DNA of 64,000 nt from Alkalilimnicola ehrlichii (GCF_003399765.1 NZ_NFZV01000006.1:124001-188000); one strand, 5' to 3'; shown: positions 20,332 to 31,700, counted from the stretch's first letter. Notes: generated by a model from the sequence alone, not told the origin. Made by a program: numbers and translations.

Positions 20332-21177
20332 ATGGAAAGACGAGCATTCCGGGTTAGAGAGAAGCAGGCGATTGAAATACCTAGATCATGGTTGTTGGGA
20401 TGGAAAGAAGCATTAAGGTACCGAAAATATTTTTATGATATTGAGCGGTATTGTATGTTCGTAGGGTACCCAAGAAGCGGCCACAGTTTAGTCGGCTCCT
20501 TGCTGAATGCCCACCCGGAAGTTGTCATAGCGCATGAACTTAATGCCTTGCGCTATATACGGTATGGCTTTTCAAGGGAGCAGATATTTGGCCTACTCAT
20601 AAGACGAGATCAAGAGTTCGGTGCGCTCGGCCGAGAATGGAGTGGTTATAGCTATACCGTTGAGGGACAGAGCCAAGGAAAATGGACCCGATTACGAGTG
20701 ATAGGTGACAAAAGAGGTCGCGCCTCTACTAAACTACTTGGCGAGAATCCTGCGCTACTTGGCGTTCTTAAGAAACGAGTCGCCTTACCCGTTACTGTGA
20801 TTCATCATATCCGCAACCCTTTTGACAACATTTCTACTATCGCTCGAAAAGGTCGGGTCTCATTAGAAGTTGCGGCGGAACGCTATTTCCGGTTTGTCAA
20901 CTGGGCTACAGGAACTATTCAAGAGCAGAGTACGGCCGAAGTCATTAACAGCTACCATGAAGACTTTATCGGGTCCCCCCAAACAGAGTTGCGTAGGTTA
21001 ATCTCAGCTCTCGGCGTATCTGTGACGCAAGAGTATCTAGACGCCTGCGCTAAAAAAGTCTTTCCACAAGCCCGGCTTAGCCGAAAAAAAGTCAAGTGGC
21101 CTTCTATCCTGACTCAAGAAATTGAAGACAGGATACAGCTTTATCCGCACCTCAAGCGATATAACTTTTACACGTAA
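20332..21177 (+). CDS. Sulfotransferase family protein (copy 4)
   Basis: A 281-residue putative PAPS sulfotransferase. The 5' loop reads MFVGYPRSGHSLVGSLLNAH (about residues 42-61) followed by an acidic EL, and the 3'-phosphate site reads IHHIRNPFDNIST. It has little similarity to copies 1 to 3 beyond these motifs, so it probably has another acceptor. It follows waaL almost without a gap and precedes a GT4 gene. The start ATG at 20332 lies just past the repaired waaL stop, which is further evidence for that repair. Confidence 0.8.
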   Translation: MERRAFRVREKQAIEIPRSWLLGWKEALRYRKYFYDIERYCMFVGYPRSGHSLVGSLLNAHPEVVIAHELNALRYIRYGFSREQIFGLLIRRDQEFGALGREWSGYSYTVEGQSQGKWTRLRVIGDKRGRASTKLLGENPALLGVLKKRVALPVTVIHHIRNPFDNISTIARKGRVSLEVAAERYFRFVNWATGTIQEQSTAEVINSYHEDFIGSPQTELRRLISALGVSVTQEYLDACAKKVFPQARLSRKKVKWPSILTQEIEDRIQLYPHLKRYNFYT

Positions 21178-21299
21178 GCAATCAAGAAGCGGGATAGAAC
21201 ACCATTCCGTAAATACCTAGTATAGCAAAGTCACTACCTTGCGACGTGCCAGACAGAGAACTGGCTTTACTGCAAAATCAATTTTACAGAAGGGGCGAA

Positions 21300-22394
21300 A
21301 TGCGGCTCGCTATTTTTATACCAAGTTATGGAGATGGTGGCGTCGAGCGGATGCTCGTTAATATGGCGAGGGGACTTGCGGCGCGGGAGGTCGAGGTTGT
21401 ATTCCTCACAGGAAGGCTTGATGGCCCGCATCTCAATATGTTGCCGAAAAACGTTAAAACCATTCATTTCCCGAAAGTTAGCCGTCTAGCTCAGGTACAT
21501 CGTTTGCGGGATATTCTACAGAGTGCGCCGGTAGATTGGTTGCTTGCAGCTAAGCTCGATGACGCGCGAGTAGCAATGGAGACAAAACGCTTACTTGGAG
21601 GTTGGCCGCGGGTATTACTTCGGCCGGGTACGGCTGTGACAGAACGGCTAGCGGGACGCGTGTGGTGGAAGAAGTGGCGAAAGCTTAGGCAGCTCCGGAA
21701 GATTTACGGACAGGCCGACCTGATCGTCGCGAACTCTGAAGGTGTGCGACAGGATATAGCGAGGGCGACTAATTTGCCTGTGAGGGCTCTTGAGCTTGTC
21801 AGGAATCCCGTCTTAGTTCCGGAGTTTTATAAACTCGCGGACGAGCCTGAACCTCATCCATGGTTTGCTGACGGTCAACCTCCCGTCATACTGGGGGCAG
21901 GCGGACTAAGGCAGCAGAAGGGCTTTGACACTTTAATACAAGCGTTTGGCATTGTGAAGAGTAAGCGCGAGTGCCGCCTTATGATTCTGGGAGAAGGCCA
22001 TCAGAGACGAAGGCTAAGTGAGCAGGCACGCGCGCTAGGTATCGACAACGATTTCGCATTACCCGGCTTTACCAGTAACCCATACCCGTATATGCGCCAC
22101 GCACGAGTATTTGTACTTTCCTCACGCTGGGAAGGATCTCCAAACGTACTGACAGAAGCACTAGCGCTCGGCACGCCAGTAGTCTCCACAAACTGCCGCA
22201 GCGGTCCTAGCGAAATACTGCAGGATGGTAAAATAGCACCTCTCGTTCCCGTTGACGATGCCGAAGCACTCGCCGATGCAATCGGCCAAACTCTGGACAG
22301 CCCGCCAAGCCCGGATGAGCTACGATCGGCGGCAAAGGACTATTCCATGGAAGCAAACGCGTTGCTTATAGCGCGTTACTCCATCGACACATGA
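21300..22394 (+). CDS. Family 4 glycosyltransferase (copy c)
   Basis: A 364-residue GT4 enzyme. I chose the ATG at 21300 because AGAAGGGG stands just before it and the product then begins MRLAIFIPSYGDGGVERML like its paralogue; a GTG at 21246 would add 18 residues. The GT4 domain reads VILGAGGLRQQKGFDTLIQA, LMILGEGHQRRRLSEQ and SRWEGSPNVLTEALALGTP with the catalytic Glu pair. It shares the EGSPNVLxEALALGTP donor loop with the gene at 15201, so both may use the same donor sugar. It is followed 17 bp later by a sulfotransferase. Confidence 0.87.
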   Translation: MRLAIFIPSYGDGGVERMLVNMARGLAAREVEVVFLTGRLDGPHLNMLPKNVKTIHFPKVSRLAQVHRLRDILQSAPVDWLLAAKLDDARVAMETKRLLGGWPRVLLRPGTAVTERLAGRVWWKKWRKLRQLRKIYGQADLIVANSEGVRQDIARATNLPVRALELVRNPVLVPEFYKLADEPEPHPWFADGQPPVILGAGGLRQQKGFDTLIQAFGIVKSKRECRLMILGEGHQRRRLSEQARALGIDNDFALPGFTSNPYPYMRHARVFVLSSRWEGSPNVLTEALALGTPVVSTNCRSGPSEILQDGKIAPLVPVDDAEALADAIGQTLDSPPSPDELRSAAKDYSMEANALLIARYSIDT

Positions 22395-22411
22395 GGTAGG
22401 ACGAGTAAGGC

Positions 22412-23308
22412 ATGCACATCGCTAGCAAAGTTAAAGTAAGAAACGAGCATAACCAGCGACAGAGATTATTTCTGCTAGGCTGCTCTCGGTCTGGCACGTC
22501 GCTGATTCAGCATCGTTTAGCTAATCACTCGTTGATCTACTCACTCCCTGAAACAGATTTTTTCGGTCGTTTGATGGGGAATGCTATGTGGCGATGGGTT
22601 GCAACGCATGGGTGGGTACGTCGTAGATCTGCAACTCGCGCATTAGAAAAGCTTGGCACCGTCGCTGGCGGAACCCCGCAGCATATCGGCACGGACCGTC
22701 ATTTTGTTGCTACTAAAGAATGTGTTGCGGCTTTTATAGAGACGCTTGAACAAGCAACGAGTACAACTGAAAAACGGATTTGGTTGGAGAAGACCCCGAA
22801 ACACTATCGCTATATTGAGCAAATAGAAAAATATATACCGAGCTCTTCCTTCATCCATGTAGTCCGCGATGGTAAAGCCGTAGTCGCGTCGATACAGTCT
22901 CGTGCTAGAAAATTTTCCGACGAGTTTGGCCACCAGAGCAATCCGCGCTACGCCGTTAAATTATGGAACCGCGCAGTACAGGTCGCACTCAAGCGAGTAG
23001 GCATGCAAACTGATATTGCGGTTTTCTATGAGGAGTTTGCCACTGAACCAAAGCAGGCATTACAAAACTTGTGCCATTGGATCGGCGTGGAATATGAACC
23101 AGCTATGTTGAGTGTCAACGAAAAAACTTCCGGTATACGAACTAGCAATGAGCAGTGGAAAGATGGTGTGACCCGAGACATAAAAATCGCTCCGTCGCAG
23201 TTTACTGAATTGTTCTCGAAAAGGGAGCAACGAAGAATATCCAAGGCACTCGACTACCATTCCTATGAAAAACTACGGCGCGCAGTATGCGCTGCGGAGA
23301 AAACCTGA
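22412..23308 (+). CDS. Sulfotransferase family protein (copy 5)
   Basis: A 298-residue protein of the Sulfotransfer_3 type. The PAPS 5' loop is FLLGCSRSGTSLIQHRLANH (about residues 20-39), with WLEKTPKHYRYI further on and the 3'-phosphate motif FIHVVRDGKAVVASIQSR. It is the last gene of the rightward LPS string, followed by a large inverted repeat. It is unlike copies 1 and 2 and probably modifies a different position or sugar. Confidence 0.82.
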   Translation: MHIASKVKVRNEHNQRQRLFLLGCSRSGTSLIQHRLANHSLIYSLPETDFFGRLMGNAMWRWVATHGWVRRRSATRALEKLGTVAGGTPQHIGTDRHFVATKECVAAFIETLEQATSTTEKRIWLEKTPKHYRYIEQIEKYIPSSSFIHVVRDGKAVVASIQSRARKFSDEFGHQSNPRYAVKLWNRAVQVALKRVGMQTDIAVFYEEFATEPKQALQNLCHWIGVEYEPAMLSVNEKTSGIRTSNEQWKDGVTRDIKIAPSQFTELFSKREQRRISKALDYHSYEKLRRAVCAAEKT

Positions 23309-23329
23309 GGTAGACAAAAGCACCGCACA

Positions 23330-23373
23330 CCTCCCATCGCCAAAATACATAAACGAAACTCAGCGATGGGAGG
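23330..23373 (+). terminator. Inverted repeat closing the LPS locus
   Basis: A perfect 11-base inverted repeat (CCTCCCATCGC/GCGATGGGAGG) separated by 22 bases lies 21 bp after the last sulfotransferase and is followed by a short TTTT. The long loop is unusual for a simple terminator. The rest of the 23309-23513 gap holds nothing that I can identify. Confidence 0.45.
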
Positions 23374-23513
23374 CACCATTTTAGCTTCTACGTACGTAGA
23401 ACCCATATCAGTGCGGGTAGGAACGGCCTTCCTCCGGCTCAAGACAGAGTATCTTCATGATATTTCATACGCTAGATATCACGTGACAGATAGCAAAAGT
23501 CATTATCTCTTCC

Positions 23514-23777
23514 TTACCGCACCGACTGCCGCCGCCCACGGCGGGCAACTTCCAGATCGCCCGGCTTGGCGTCTTTAAGCACATAGACCGCACCACAATA
23601 CGGGCATTTTTCTTCGCCCGTTTCGTGGATAGGTAGGTACACCTTAGGGTGCGAATTCCACTGGTACATACCCGGCATGGGGCAGGACAGCGGCAGGTCG
23701 GCCGCCGTTACCTCATAGCGGTTCTCGGCGTTGGGCTGGATAAGGTCGTTACGATCGTGAGTTTGTGGATCGGGCAC
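23514..23777 (-). CDS. Zinc-finger domain protein (CHCC type)
   Basis: An 87-residue protein. A zf-CHCC domain is visible: LSCPMPGM, NSHPKVYLPI and CPYCGAVYVL, giving Cys-His-Cys-Cys zinc ligands. The fold resembles the NDUFS6 subunit of mitochondrial complex I; bacterial versions are small proteins of unknown role, often beside ilvE and LPS genes. It lies 18 bp downstream of ilvE on the same strand and is probably co-transcribed. The arginine-rich tail (RRGRRQSVR) could contact nucleic acid, but this is only a guess. Confidence 0.85.
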   Translation of the reverse strand: MPDPQTHDRNDLIQPNAENRYEVTAADLPLSCPMPGMYQWNSHPKVYLPIHETGEEKCPYCGAVYVLKDAKPGDLEVARRGRRQSVR

Positions 23778-23795
23778 GGCTCTTTCCTCTAACGG

Positions 23796-24716
23796 TTAGA
23801 CGTAGGTCAGCCATTCGGGATGCGTTTCACGACGGCCTTCGACTTGATCGAAGTACATCTTTTGCAAGCGCTCGGTAATCGGGCCACGGGTACCGCTGCC
23901 GATCGCGCGATCGTCCAGTTCGCGAATCGGCGTAACTTCTGCGGCAGTGCCGGTAAAGAAGGCCTCGTCACAGACATAGACTTCGTCACGCGTGATGCGT
24001 TTCTCCCGGACTTCCAGACCGATCTCCCGCGCCAGCTCAATTACGGTATCGCGGGTAATGCCCTCCAGCGCGGAGGTCAGCTCCGGCGTGTACAATACGC
24101 CATTCCGGACCATAAAGAAGTTCTCGCCCGACCCCTCTGCGACGAATCCGTCCACGTCAAGCAGTAACGCTTCGTCGTAGCCGGCTTTGGTGACTTCTTT
24201 CAGAGCCATCATGGAATTCATGTAATTGCCGTTGGCTTTGGCGCGACACATGGTGATGTTAATGTGGTGCCGTACGAACGACGAGGTTTTCACCCGAATA
24301 CCGCGTTCGATGCTCTCGGCGCCCAAATAAGCGCCCCAGTGCCACGCAGCAATCATGGTGTGCACATTGAGGTTATCCGCGTGCAAACCCATGCCTTCGG
24401 AGCCGTAGAAGAACATCGGCCGAATATAAGCGCTTTCCAACTTATTCTCGCGGATGGTATCGAGAATGGCTTGGTCGATTTCCTCTGCGGTGTAGGGAGC
24501 GTCCATATCGAGGATCTTTGCAGACCCGAGCAAACGCTTGGAGTGTTCACGCAGACGGAACACGGCCAGTCCATTAGCGGTCGGATACGCGCGGATGCCC
24601 TCGAATACGCCCATACCATAATGCAATGTGTGCGTGAGCACATGAACCTGGGCCTCGCGCCAGGGCACGAACTTGCCGTCAATCCAAATGACGCCGTCGC
24701 GATCAGCCATACTCAT
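23796..24716 (-). CDS. ilvE: Branched-chain amino acid aminotransferase
   Basis: A PLP fold-type IV enzyme that makes Leu, Ile and Val from their 2-oxo acids and glutamate in the cytoplasm. It has 306 residues, the family length. It opens DGVIWIDGKFVPWREAQVHV; the PLP-binding Lys lies in CRAKANGNYMNSMMALKEV; the C-terminal half has SGENFFMV and FFTGTAAEVTPI, both typical of IlvE. A start two codons later (MADRDG) is equally possible. It lies between glnE and the zinc-finger gene, the same order as glnE-ilvE-LPS genes in Pseudomonas. Confidence 0.95.
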   Translation of the reverse strand: MSMADRDGVIWIDGKFVPWREAQVHVLTHTLHYGMGVFEGIRAYPTANGLAVFRLREHSKRLLGSAKILDMDAPYTAEEIDQAILDTIRENKLESAYIRPMFFYGSEGMGLHADNLNVHTMIAAWHWGAYLGAESIERGIRVKTSSFVRHHINITMCRAKANGNYMNSMMALKEVTKAGYDEALLLDVDGFVAEGSGENFFMVRNGVLYTPELTSALEGITRDTVIELAREIGLEVREKRITRDEVYVCDEAFFTGTAAEVTPIRELDDRAIGSGTRGPITERLQKMYFDQVEGRRETHPEWLTYV

Positions 24717-24807
24717 GGAGGGCTCTCCTCGATCAAATTGACGCTATTTCTACTGCACCGACCGTACAATCACGGTAGCCGTGTCGTTTCGCAAAGACCG
24801 CTTACCG

Positions 24808-27685
24808 CTAGGCTTCCATCAGGCGCTGCCATAAAGCCGCGACCGATTGCCGCAGCTCGGCAAAAGCGGAAGTATCCGCCATCGCCCGTTGCTCCTGCAA
24901 CGTGAGTTTATGCACGTAGCTGCGATAAGCTCGGTAGGCATCCGCCAACAACTCGGCCTCTTCGGCACTCAACCAGCCGGTCTGGCTCAATTCGTCCAGT
25001 AGACGAATGTTGTCGGTATACTGGAGCAGACCGGAATGACGTCCGGCCTTCGCCAGGACGCCATATTGCACCATAAATTCTATATCAGCGATACCGCCTC
25101 TATCCTGCTTGACGTCAAACTGATCGGATTTTTTGGCTCCCAATTGCTCTCGCATGCGTTCTCGCATGTGTCGGACGTCTTCTCGAAGCGCCTCTTCGTC
25201 CCGGCTTCGGGTCAGTATTTCCCGCCGCACGCGATCAAACGCATCTCTTAGCTTCACGTCCCCTGCCACCACACGGGCTCGGGTTAATGCCTGATGCTCC
25301 CACGTCCAAGCTTGGTTACGCTGATAATCGGCGAACGCATCGACCGATGTCGTTAACAAACCGGATTTACCGCTGGGCCGTAAGCGCGTATCGACTTCAT
25401 AGAGCACGCCGCCGGGTGTCGGCGTGTTGAGAATATGGATGACGCGCTGTGCCAGGCGAGCAAAGAACACTTGATTATCGACCGGCCGCTCGCCGTCAGT
25501 CGCCTGCTCTTCGCCGGCGCTATCATGCAAAACACCAGGTCAAGATCGGACCCATAGCCGAGTTCGATCCCGCCGAGCTTGCCGTAGGCAACAACGGCAA
25601 AGCCGGGCTCGCGACCGATGCCATTCTCAATGCACCAGGGCTTGCCGTAACGCGCCGTAATCTGGCGATAAGCGGTAATAAGCACCGCCTCCAGCGTCAC
25701 TTCCGCGATTTCGGTTAAGTAATCGCTAACCACCATCAGCGGCACGGCGCCACTGATATCGGCCGCCGCGACACGCAGATAGTTGGTCTGCTTAAACTGG
25801 CGCAAGACTTCCATCTGCTGTTCAAGGTCTTCGTCGCTAAGCCCCTCCAGCCGGGATTCCGCATCGGCCACCAGCTCTTCGCGCCGCAACGGGGCATACA
25901 AGGTACGCGGGTCCAATAGCTCATCGAGCAACAAAGGGTGTTTTGCTAAATAGCGGGCAATCCACGGACTGCTGCCACACAAGCGCACCAGCTGCGACAA
26001 CGCCATTGGGTGCTCGACCAGGAGGGAAAGATAAGCGGTCCGCCGGCCGATAGCGTCAATCACTAGCAACAGGCGGTTGATTGTTTCGTCAGGGTCGTCG
26101 GTTCCGGCAGCTGCCGCGATGAGTAACGGCATCAAGCGGTCCAAACGGCGGCGGCCGGTCGCGCTCAAGCTGCGAGTGCTGACACCGTCGCGCAAGGCGG
26201 CGATCCGTCGATAAACACCGGCCGTATCGTTAAAGCCTGCCTCCGTCAGGAGCTCTTCCGCCTCCGGAGCGCTCAGTTCGGACACCCAAACCGCCGCCAA
26301 CTCGTCTTCCGCTGGCTCGCTATCGCCAGCCTCTGCTTGCGGTGCCACAAACACCTGATCGAAATGCCCCTGCACACGGTGCCGATGGACTTCCAGACCT
26401 TCTCTAAAGCTATCCCAACACGGATAGTTCATGGCCAGTGCAAGGCGCTCCTGCTCCACCTGTTCTTCAGGCAGGGAGTGTGTCTGACGGTCATGGGCGG
26501 CTTGCAGCCGGTTCTCGCATGCCGTAAAAAGACATAAGCCTCGGTCAACTCATCCGCGGCGTAATCGGGCAGCTGCCCCTCTTCGCGTAGATGCGCCAGG
26601 ACCGGCAAAATTTGTCGCTCCTGTAAACGGGTATCGCGCCCGCCCCGAATTAACTGAAAGGCCTGTCCGATAAATTCGATCTCGCGGATCCCGCCACGCC
26701 CAAGCTTGATGTTGTTCTCCATGCCACGGCGGCTGACTTCCCGCATGATCATCGTTTTTAACTCGCGTAGTGAGTCAAGCGCCCCGTAATCGAGGTAACG
26801 GCGAAAGACGAAAGGGCGCAAGCGTGCTAATAGCTCGCGCCCTCGGTCATAGTCGCCGCCGACTATGCGGGCTTTGATCATTGCGTAGCGCTCCCACTCA
26901 CGCCCTTGATTTTGGTAATAATTCTCGAACGCATCGAAGCTCATCACCAAGGGGCCGCTATCGCCATACGGCCGCAAACGCATATCGACACGAAACACTT
27001 GCCCTTCCGCCGTATGCGCATCCAAAGCATTAATTAATTTACGGCCAAGTGCGGTGAAAAACTCATCGGTGCTACGGCTGCGGGCGCCGTCAGTCTCGCC
27101 GATCTCCGGGTAGGCGAAGATTAAGTCGATGTCGGAAGAATAATTCAGCTCGCAACCGCCCAGCTTGCCCATGCCGATCACGGCCATGTGCTGAGCGCCA
27201 CCCTCGGCATCGCGCGGCGTGCCCCATAAATCGCACTGCCATTGGTAAAGACAGCGCAGCGCCTCGTCAATGCAAACTTCGGCCAACTCGGATAAATCCC
27301 GCAGGGTTTCGTTCAACTCTGCCCAGCCGGCAATGTCTCGCCACCCGATACGCACCATTTCGCGCCGCCGAAAACGCCGCAAGCGTGCACCAAGATCGTC
27401 GGCGTCGACAACGCCGTCCAAACGCAACCGTAAGCGCTCCCGCATACCGCTCTGGGTATAGGCGGCGGCTAGATCGCCGCTGTCCGCCAGGTCAGTCAAC
27501 ACCCCCTTATCGCGCAAACAACTGCGCGCAATGAACTCGCTGCACGCCCACACGCGCACCACGCTGTTCAGCACTGCCGGCAAAGCAGGAAACTCATTGT
27601 TATCCAGATACTGACCCAACCATCCCCGAGTCTGTTCGCGCAACGGTTCCGGAAGGCGTGTAAGGGCGGCGTCGAATTCGTGCAT
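24808..27685 (-). CDS. glnE: Glutamine synthetase adenylyltransferase/deadenylylase (two one-base frameshifts)
   Basis: GlnE controls glutamine synthetase by adding AMP to it or removing it, under the PII protein. Three frames join into 959 residues (E. coli GlnE 946) after adding one base near 26514-26519 (RHAENRLQAAHDRQT) and one in the A run at 25529-25532 (DLDLVFLHDS). Each half carries a nucleotidyltransferase site: GMGKLGGCELNYSSDIDLIF in the N-terminal deadenylylase and YGKLGGIELGYGSDLDLVF in the C-terminal adenylylase, each followed by a D-x-R-LRP motif. The ATG at 27685 is preceded by AGGGGA; the frame extends upstream but without family similarity. Two breaks in one gene again point to sequence error. 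Confidence 0.93.
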
Positions 27686-27970
27686 AACAATCCCCTGAGT
27701 TAGGAGGAAACAGATTAAGAGGCTACGGGAGCGGGTACAACCTGAAGCACTTGAAAAACGAGCTAAAGCCGTTACAAGCTGAACTTGTTTTGGTAAAACC
27801 ATCTAAGGAAACAGAGCGATCGCCTCACTCCACAGCGAGCGCGAACGCTTGCTGGAGTAAATCGCCATTGGCAGCGCCCCTCTCACCCGATTAACGAAGG
27901 GTTAAGGCGTTGCTCCAGATTTCCTAATCCTAAAAGGCTAAGGGCCATATGCCATAACGAGGATACGATC

Positions 27971-29314
27971 GTGCACCGTCCCAAGGATCGAATTTGGCAA
28001 CGGCGAATGACACGCCGCGACTTTCTCTGGTTAGCCGGCATGAGTTCCGCCGGCCTTGCAGCTAGCGGCTCTCTGGTTGGCTGCGCGACGGACCCTGTCA
28101 CCGGACAACCGCGACTGATGCTGATGTCCGAGGAGGAAGAGGTCGCAATCGACCGCGAACACGCTCCCCACCAGTTCTCCAATGACTACGGAGTTGTTCA
28201 GGACGCGCGGCTTAACGCCTATTTGACCGAGGTCGGCCAAAGCATCGCGGCGGTCTCCCACCGACCCCACATGCCGTATTCCTATCAAGCGGTCAACGCG
28301 AACTATGTGAATGCCTATACCTTTCCCGGCGGCACCATGGCCTGCACGCGGGGCATTTTGGTCGACATGGACGACGAAGCGGAGCTTGCCGCTCTGCTCG
28401 GCCATGAAACCGGGCATGTAACGGCCCGCCATACGGCGCGCCGACAGACGCAGCAACTCTTAACCGCCATTGCCATCGGCGGCGTGACCATTGCCGCCGG
28501 CCAATCCGATCGGCTATCCGGCTACAGCGGCGCCATTTACGCCGTCGGCGCATTGAGCGCCGGTGCCTTACTTGCTAGCTACAGCCGTTCGAACGAGCGT
28601 GAAGCCGACGCGCTAGGCTTAGATTATATGGTCGAAGCCGGCCACGATCCGGAGGGTATGGTCGACCTAATGGCCATGCTGCAAAACCTATCGAGCCGCG
28701 ACCCAAACGCGTTGGAATTGATGTTCTCGACTCACCCCATGAGCAGCGAGCGTTTCAATACGGCAAAGCGGCAGGCGCGCAACCATCCGTCCTACGACCG
28801 CACCCAAGGGCGGGAGCGCTATATGGACAACACCGCCAACTTACGGCGCATCCGTCCCACCATCAAAACTTTGCAAGCCGGCGAAGCGGACATGGCACGC
28901 GAACGCTATAGCGATGCCGAAACCAAGTTCGCCCAAGCGTTAAAGCAGGTTCCTGATGACTATTGCGGCCTACTGTTGATGGCACAATGCCAAACCGCTC
29001 AAGGCAAGCACAGAGAAGCCGACAAGTATCTTGCCGAGGCAAAAGCCGCCTATCCAGGCGAGGCAAAAGCTCTGCATTTAAGCGGTGTTAATCATTTAGC
29101 GCTGAACCGGCCGGAGGCAGCGTTAGCAGACTTCGAGGCTTACGAACGAAACCTGCCCGGCAATCCGAACACCCTGTTTCTCAAGGGCGTCGCCAACGAG
29201 AACATGCAAAACCGCCGCGCAGCGAGCGAGCATTATCGACGCTACGTACAACTCGCCGGCGACACCGAGCAGGCTCGCTACGCTGCCCAACGGCTACAGG
29301 CCTGGGAAAGCTAA
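27971..29314 (+). CDS. M48 family zinc metalloprotease with TPR repeats, lipoprotein
   Basis: A 447-residue periplasmic or outer-membrane protease of the BepA/YfgC or LoiP kind, which in E. coli degrade or rescue stalled outer-membrane proteins. The GTG start has GAGGA seven bases before it; an ATG at 28007 is the alternative. The N-terminus MTRRDFLWLAG resembles a twin-arginine signal and LVGC a lipobox, so a lipid-anchored mature protein is likely. The zinc site is HETGH (about residue 141) with EREAD as third-ligand region. The last 150 residues look like TPR helices (ALNRPEAALADFEAYERN). It is a single gene ending at a bidirectional hairpin shared with groEL. Confidence 0.88.
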   Translation: MHRPKDRIWQRRMTRRDFLWLAGMSSAGLAASGSLVGCATDPVTGQPRLMLMSEEEEVAIDREHAPHQFSNDYGVVQDARLNAYLTEVGQSIAAVSHRPHMPYSYQAVNANYVNAYTFPGGTMACTRGILVDMDDEAELAALLGHETGHVTARHTARRQTQQLLTAIAIGGVTIAAGQSDRLSGYSGAIYAVGALSAGALLASYSRSNEREADALGLDYMVEAGHDPEGMVDLMAMLQNLSSRDPNALELMFSTHPMSSERFNTAKRQARNHPSYDRTQGRERYMDNTANLRRIRPTIKTLQAGEADMARERYSDAETKFAQALKQVPDDYCGLLLMAQCQTAQGKHREADKYLAEAKAAYPGEAKALHLSGVNHLALNRPEAALADFEAYERNLPGNPNTLFLKGVANENMQNRRAASEHYRRYVQLAGDTEQARYAAQRLQAWES

Positions 29315-29335
29315 GAGCACAGTCAAAATGACATA

Positions 29336-29361
29336 AAAAACCCCGCCGAAGCGGGGTTTTT
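29336..29361. terminator. Bidirectional terminator between the M48 gene and groEL
   Basis: AAAAACCCCGC, loop CGAA, GCGGGGTTTTT: a GC-rich stem flanked by an A run and a T run, so it works as a rho-independent terminator on both strands. It ends the rightward M48 gene and the leftward groESL operon. Confidence 0.92.
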
Positions 29362-29383
29362 GTTCGATACGGCTAGCCGGCGA

Positions 29384-31041
<1,658 letters not shown>

Positions 31042-31085
31042 TCAAACTGTTTTGGATCCGTTGAGCTTGACGACAGGTCGAGGCC

Positions 31086-31376
31086 TTAACCTTCGATGAC
31101 GGCCATGATGTCGTCCTCGCGCATAACGAGGAGTTCTTCACCGTCAACCTTGACTTCGGTGCCGGCATATTTGCCGAACAGCACCTTGTCGCCCACTTTG
31201 AGATCCAGGGCCCGAACCTCGCCGTTGTCCAGGAGCTTGCCGTTACCGACAGCCTTCACTTCACCCCGGATCGGCTTTTCGGTAGCGGTATCGGGGATTA
31301 CGATACCGCCGGGAGTCGTACGCTCTTCTTCCATGCGCTTGATGATCACGCGATCATGCAATGGACGAATGTTCAT
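31086..31376 (-). CDS. groES: 10-kDa co-chaperonin GroES
   Basis: The lid of the GroEL chamber, 96 residues, complete. It opens [18 protein letters not shown]; the mobile loop contains [16 protein letters not shown]; further on are [15 protein letters not shown] and the C-terminal [10 protein letters not shown]. It is the first gene of the groESL operon, with the promoter and CIRCE operator about 70 bp upstream. Confidence 0.98.
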   Translation of the reverse strand: MNIRPLHDRVIIKRMEEERTTPGGIVIPDTATEKPIRGEVKAVGNGKLLDNGEVRALDLKVGDKVLFGKYAGTEVKVDGEELLVMREDDIMAVIEG

Positions 31377-31441
31377 CAGACCTGTTCTCCCTACGAATTA
31401 GGTTGCAGTGGTTGTTGTGGGTCTCGCCAACAAGGTTGTTG

Positions 31442-31468
31442 TTAGCACTCGCCCCATGTGAGTGCTAA
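31442..31468 (-). promoter_or_regulatory. CIRCE operator (HrcA binding site) of groESL
   Basis: TTAGCACTC, nine bases, GAGTGCTAA: an exact match to the CIRCE inverted repeat bound by the heat-shock repressor HrcA. It overlaps the end of the -10 box of the groES promoter, so bound repressor would block transcription. hrcA is not in this window. Confidence 0.96.
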
Positions 31469-31495
31469 TGATAGTCATGACGTTGACAGAGTCAA
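31468..31495 (-). promoter_or_regulatory. Sigma-70 promoter of groESL
   Basis: On the minus strand, -35 TTGACT (31490-31495), a 16-base spacer, and -10 TATCAT (31468-31473), immediately before the CIRCE element. The layout fits HrcA repression of a vegetative promoter rather than a sigma-32 promoter. Confidence 0.8.
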
Positions 31496-31700
31496 GCATC
31501 AAGCGCAAGACAATCCGGAAGCCGAGTGAGTTCGGTGTGGCCGCAAGTGGTACAATTCAACCGCCCCGGGCGATCACTAGTCTTTTCGCCCCTGTCGCCG
31601 AGCCGAAACATTACCGACACAGTATTGGCGAGGCGCAGGGAGGGTTTAACTGCGCAACCAGGGCCAATCGCATCCACCTACGCGCTTAGAGGAGGGTTCC

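Noticed and set aside
10602-23308. The sulfotransferase locus as a capsule or heparosan-type cluster
   Set aside because: There are no wza-wzc, kps or polymerase genes, while waaA, GT9, LPS kinases and a ligase are present; LPS is the better fit.
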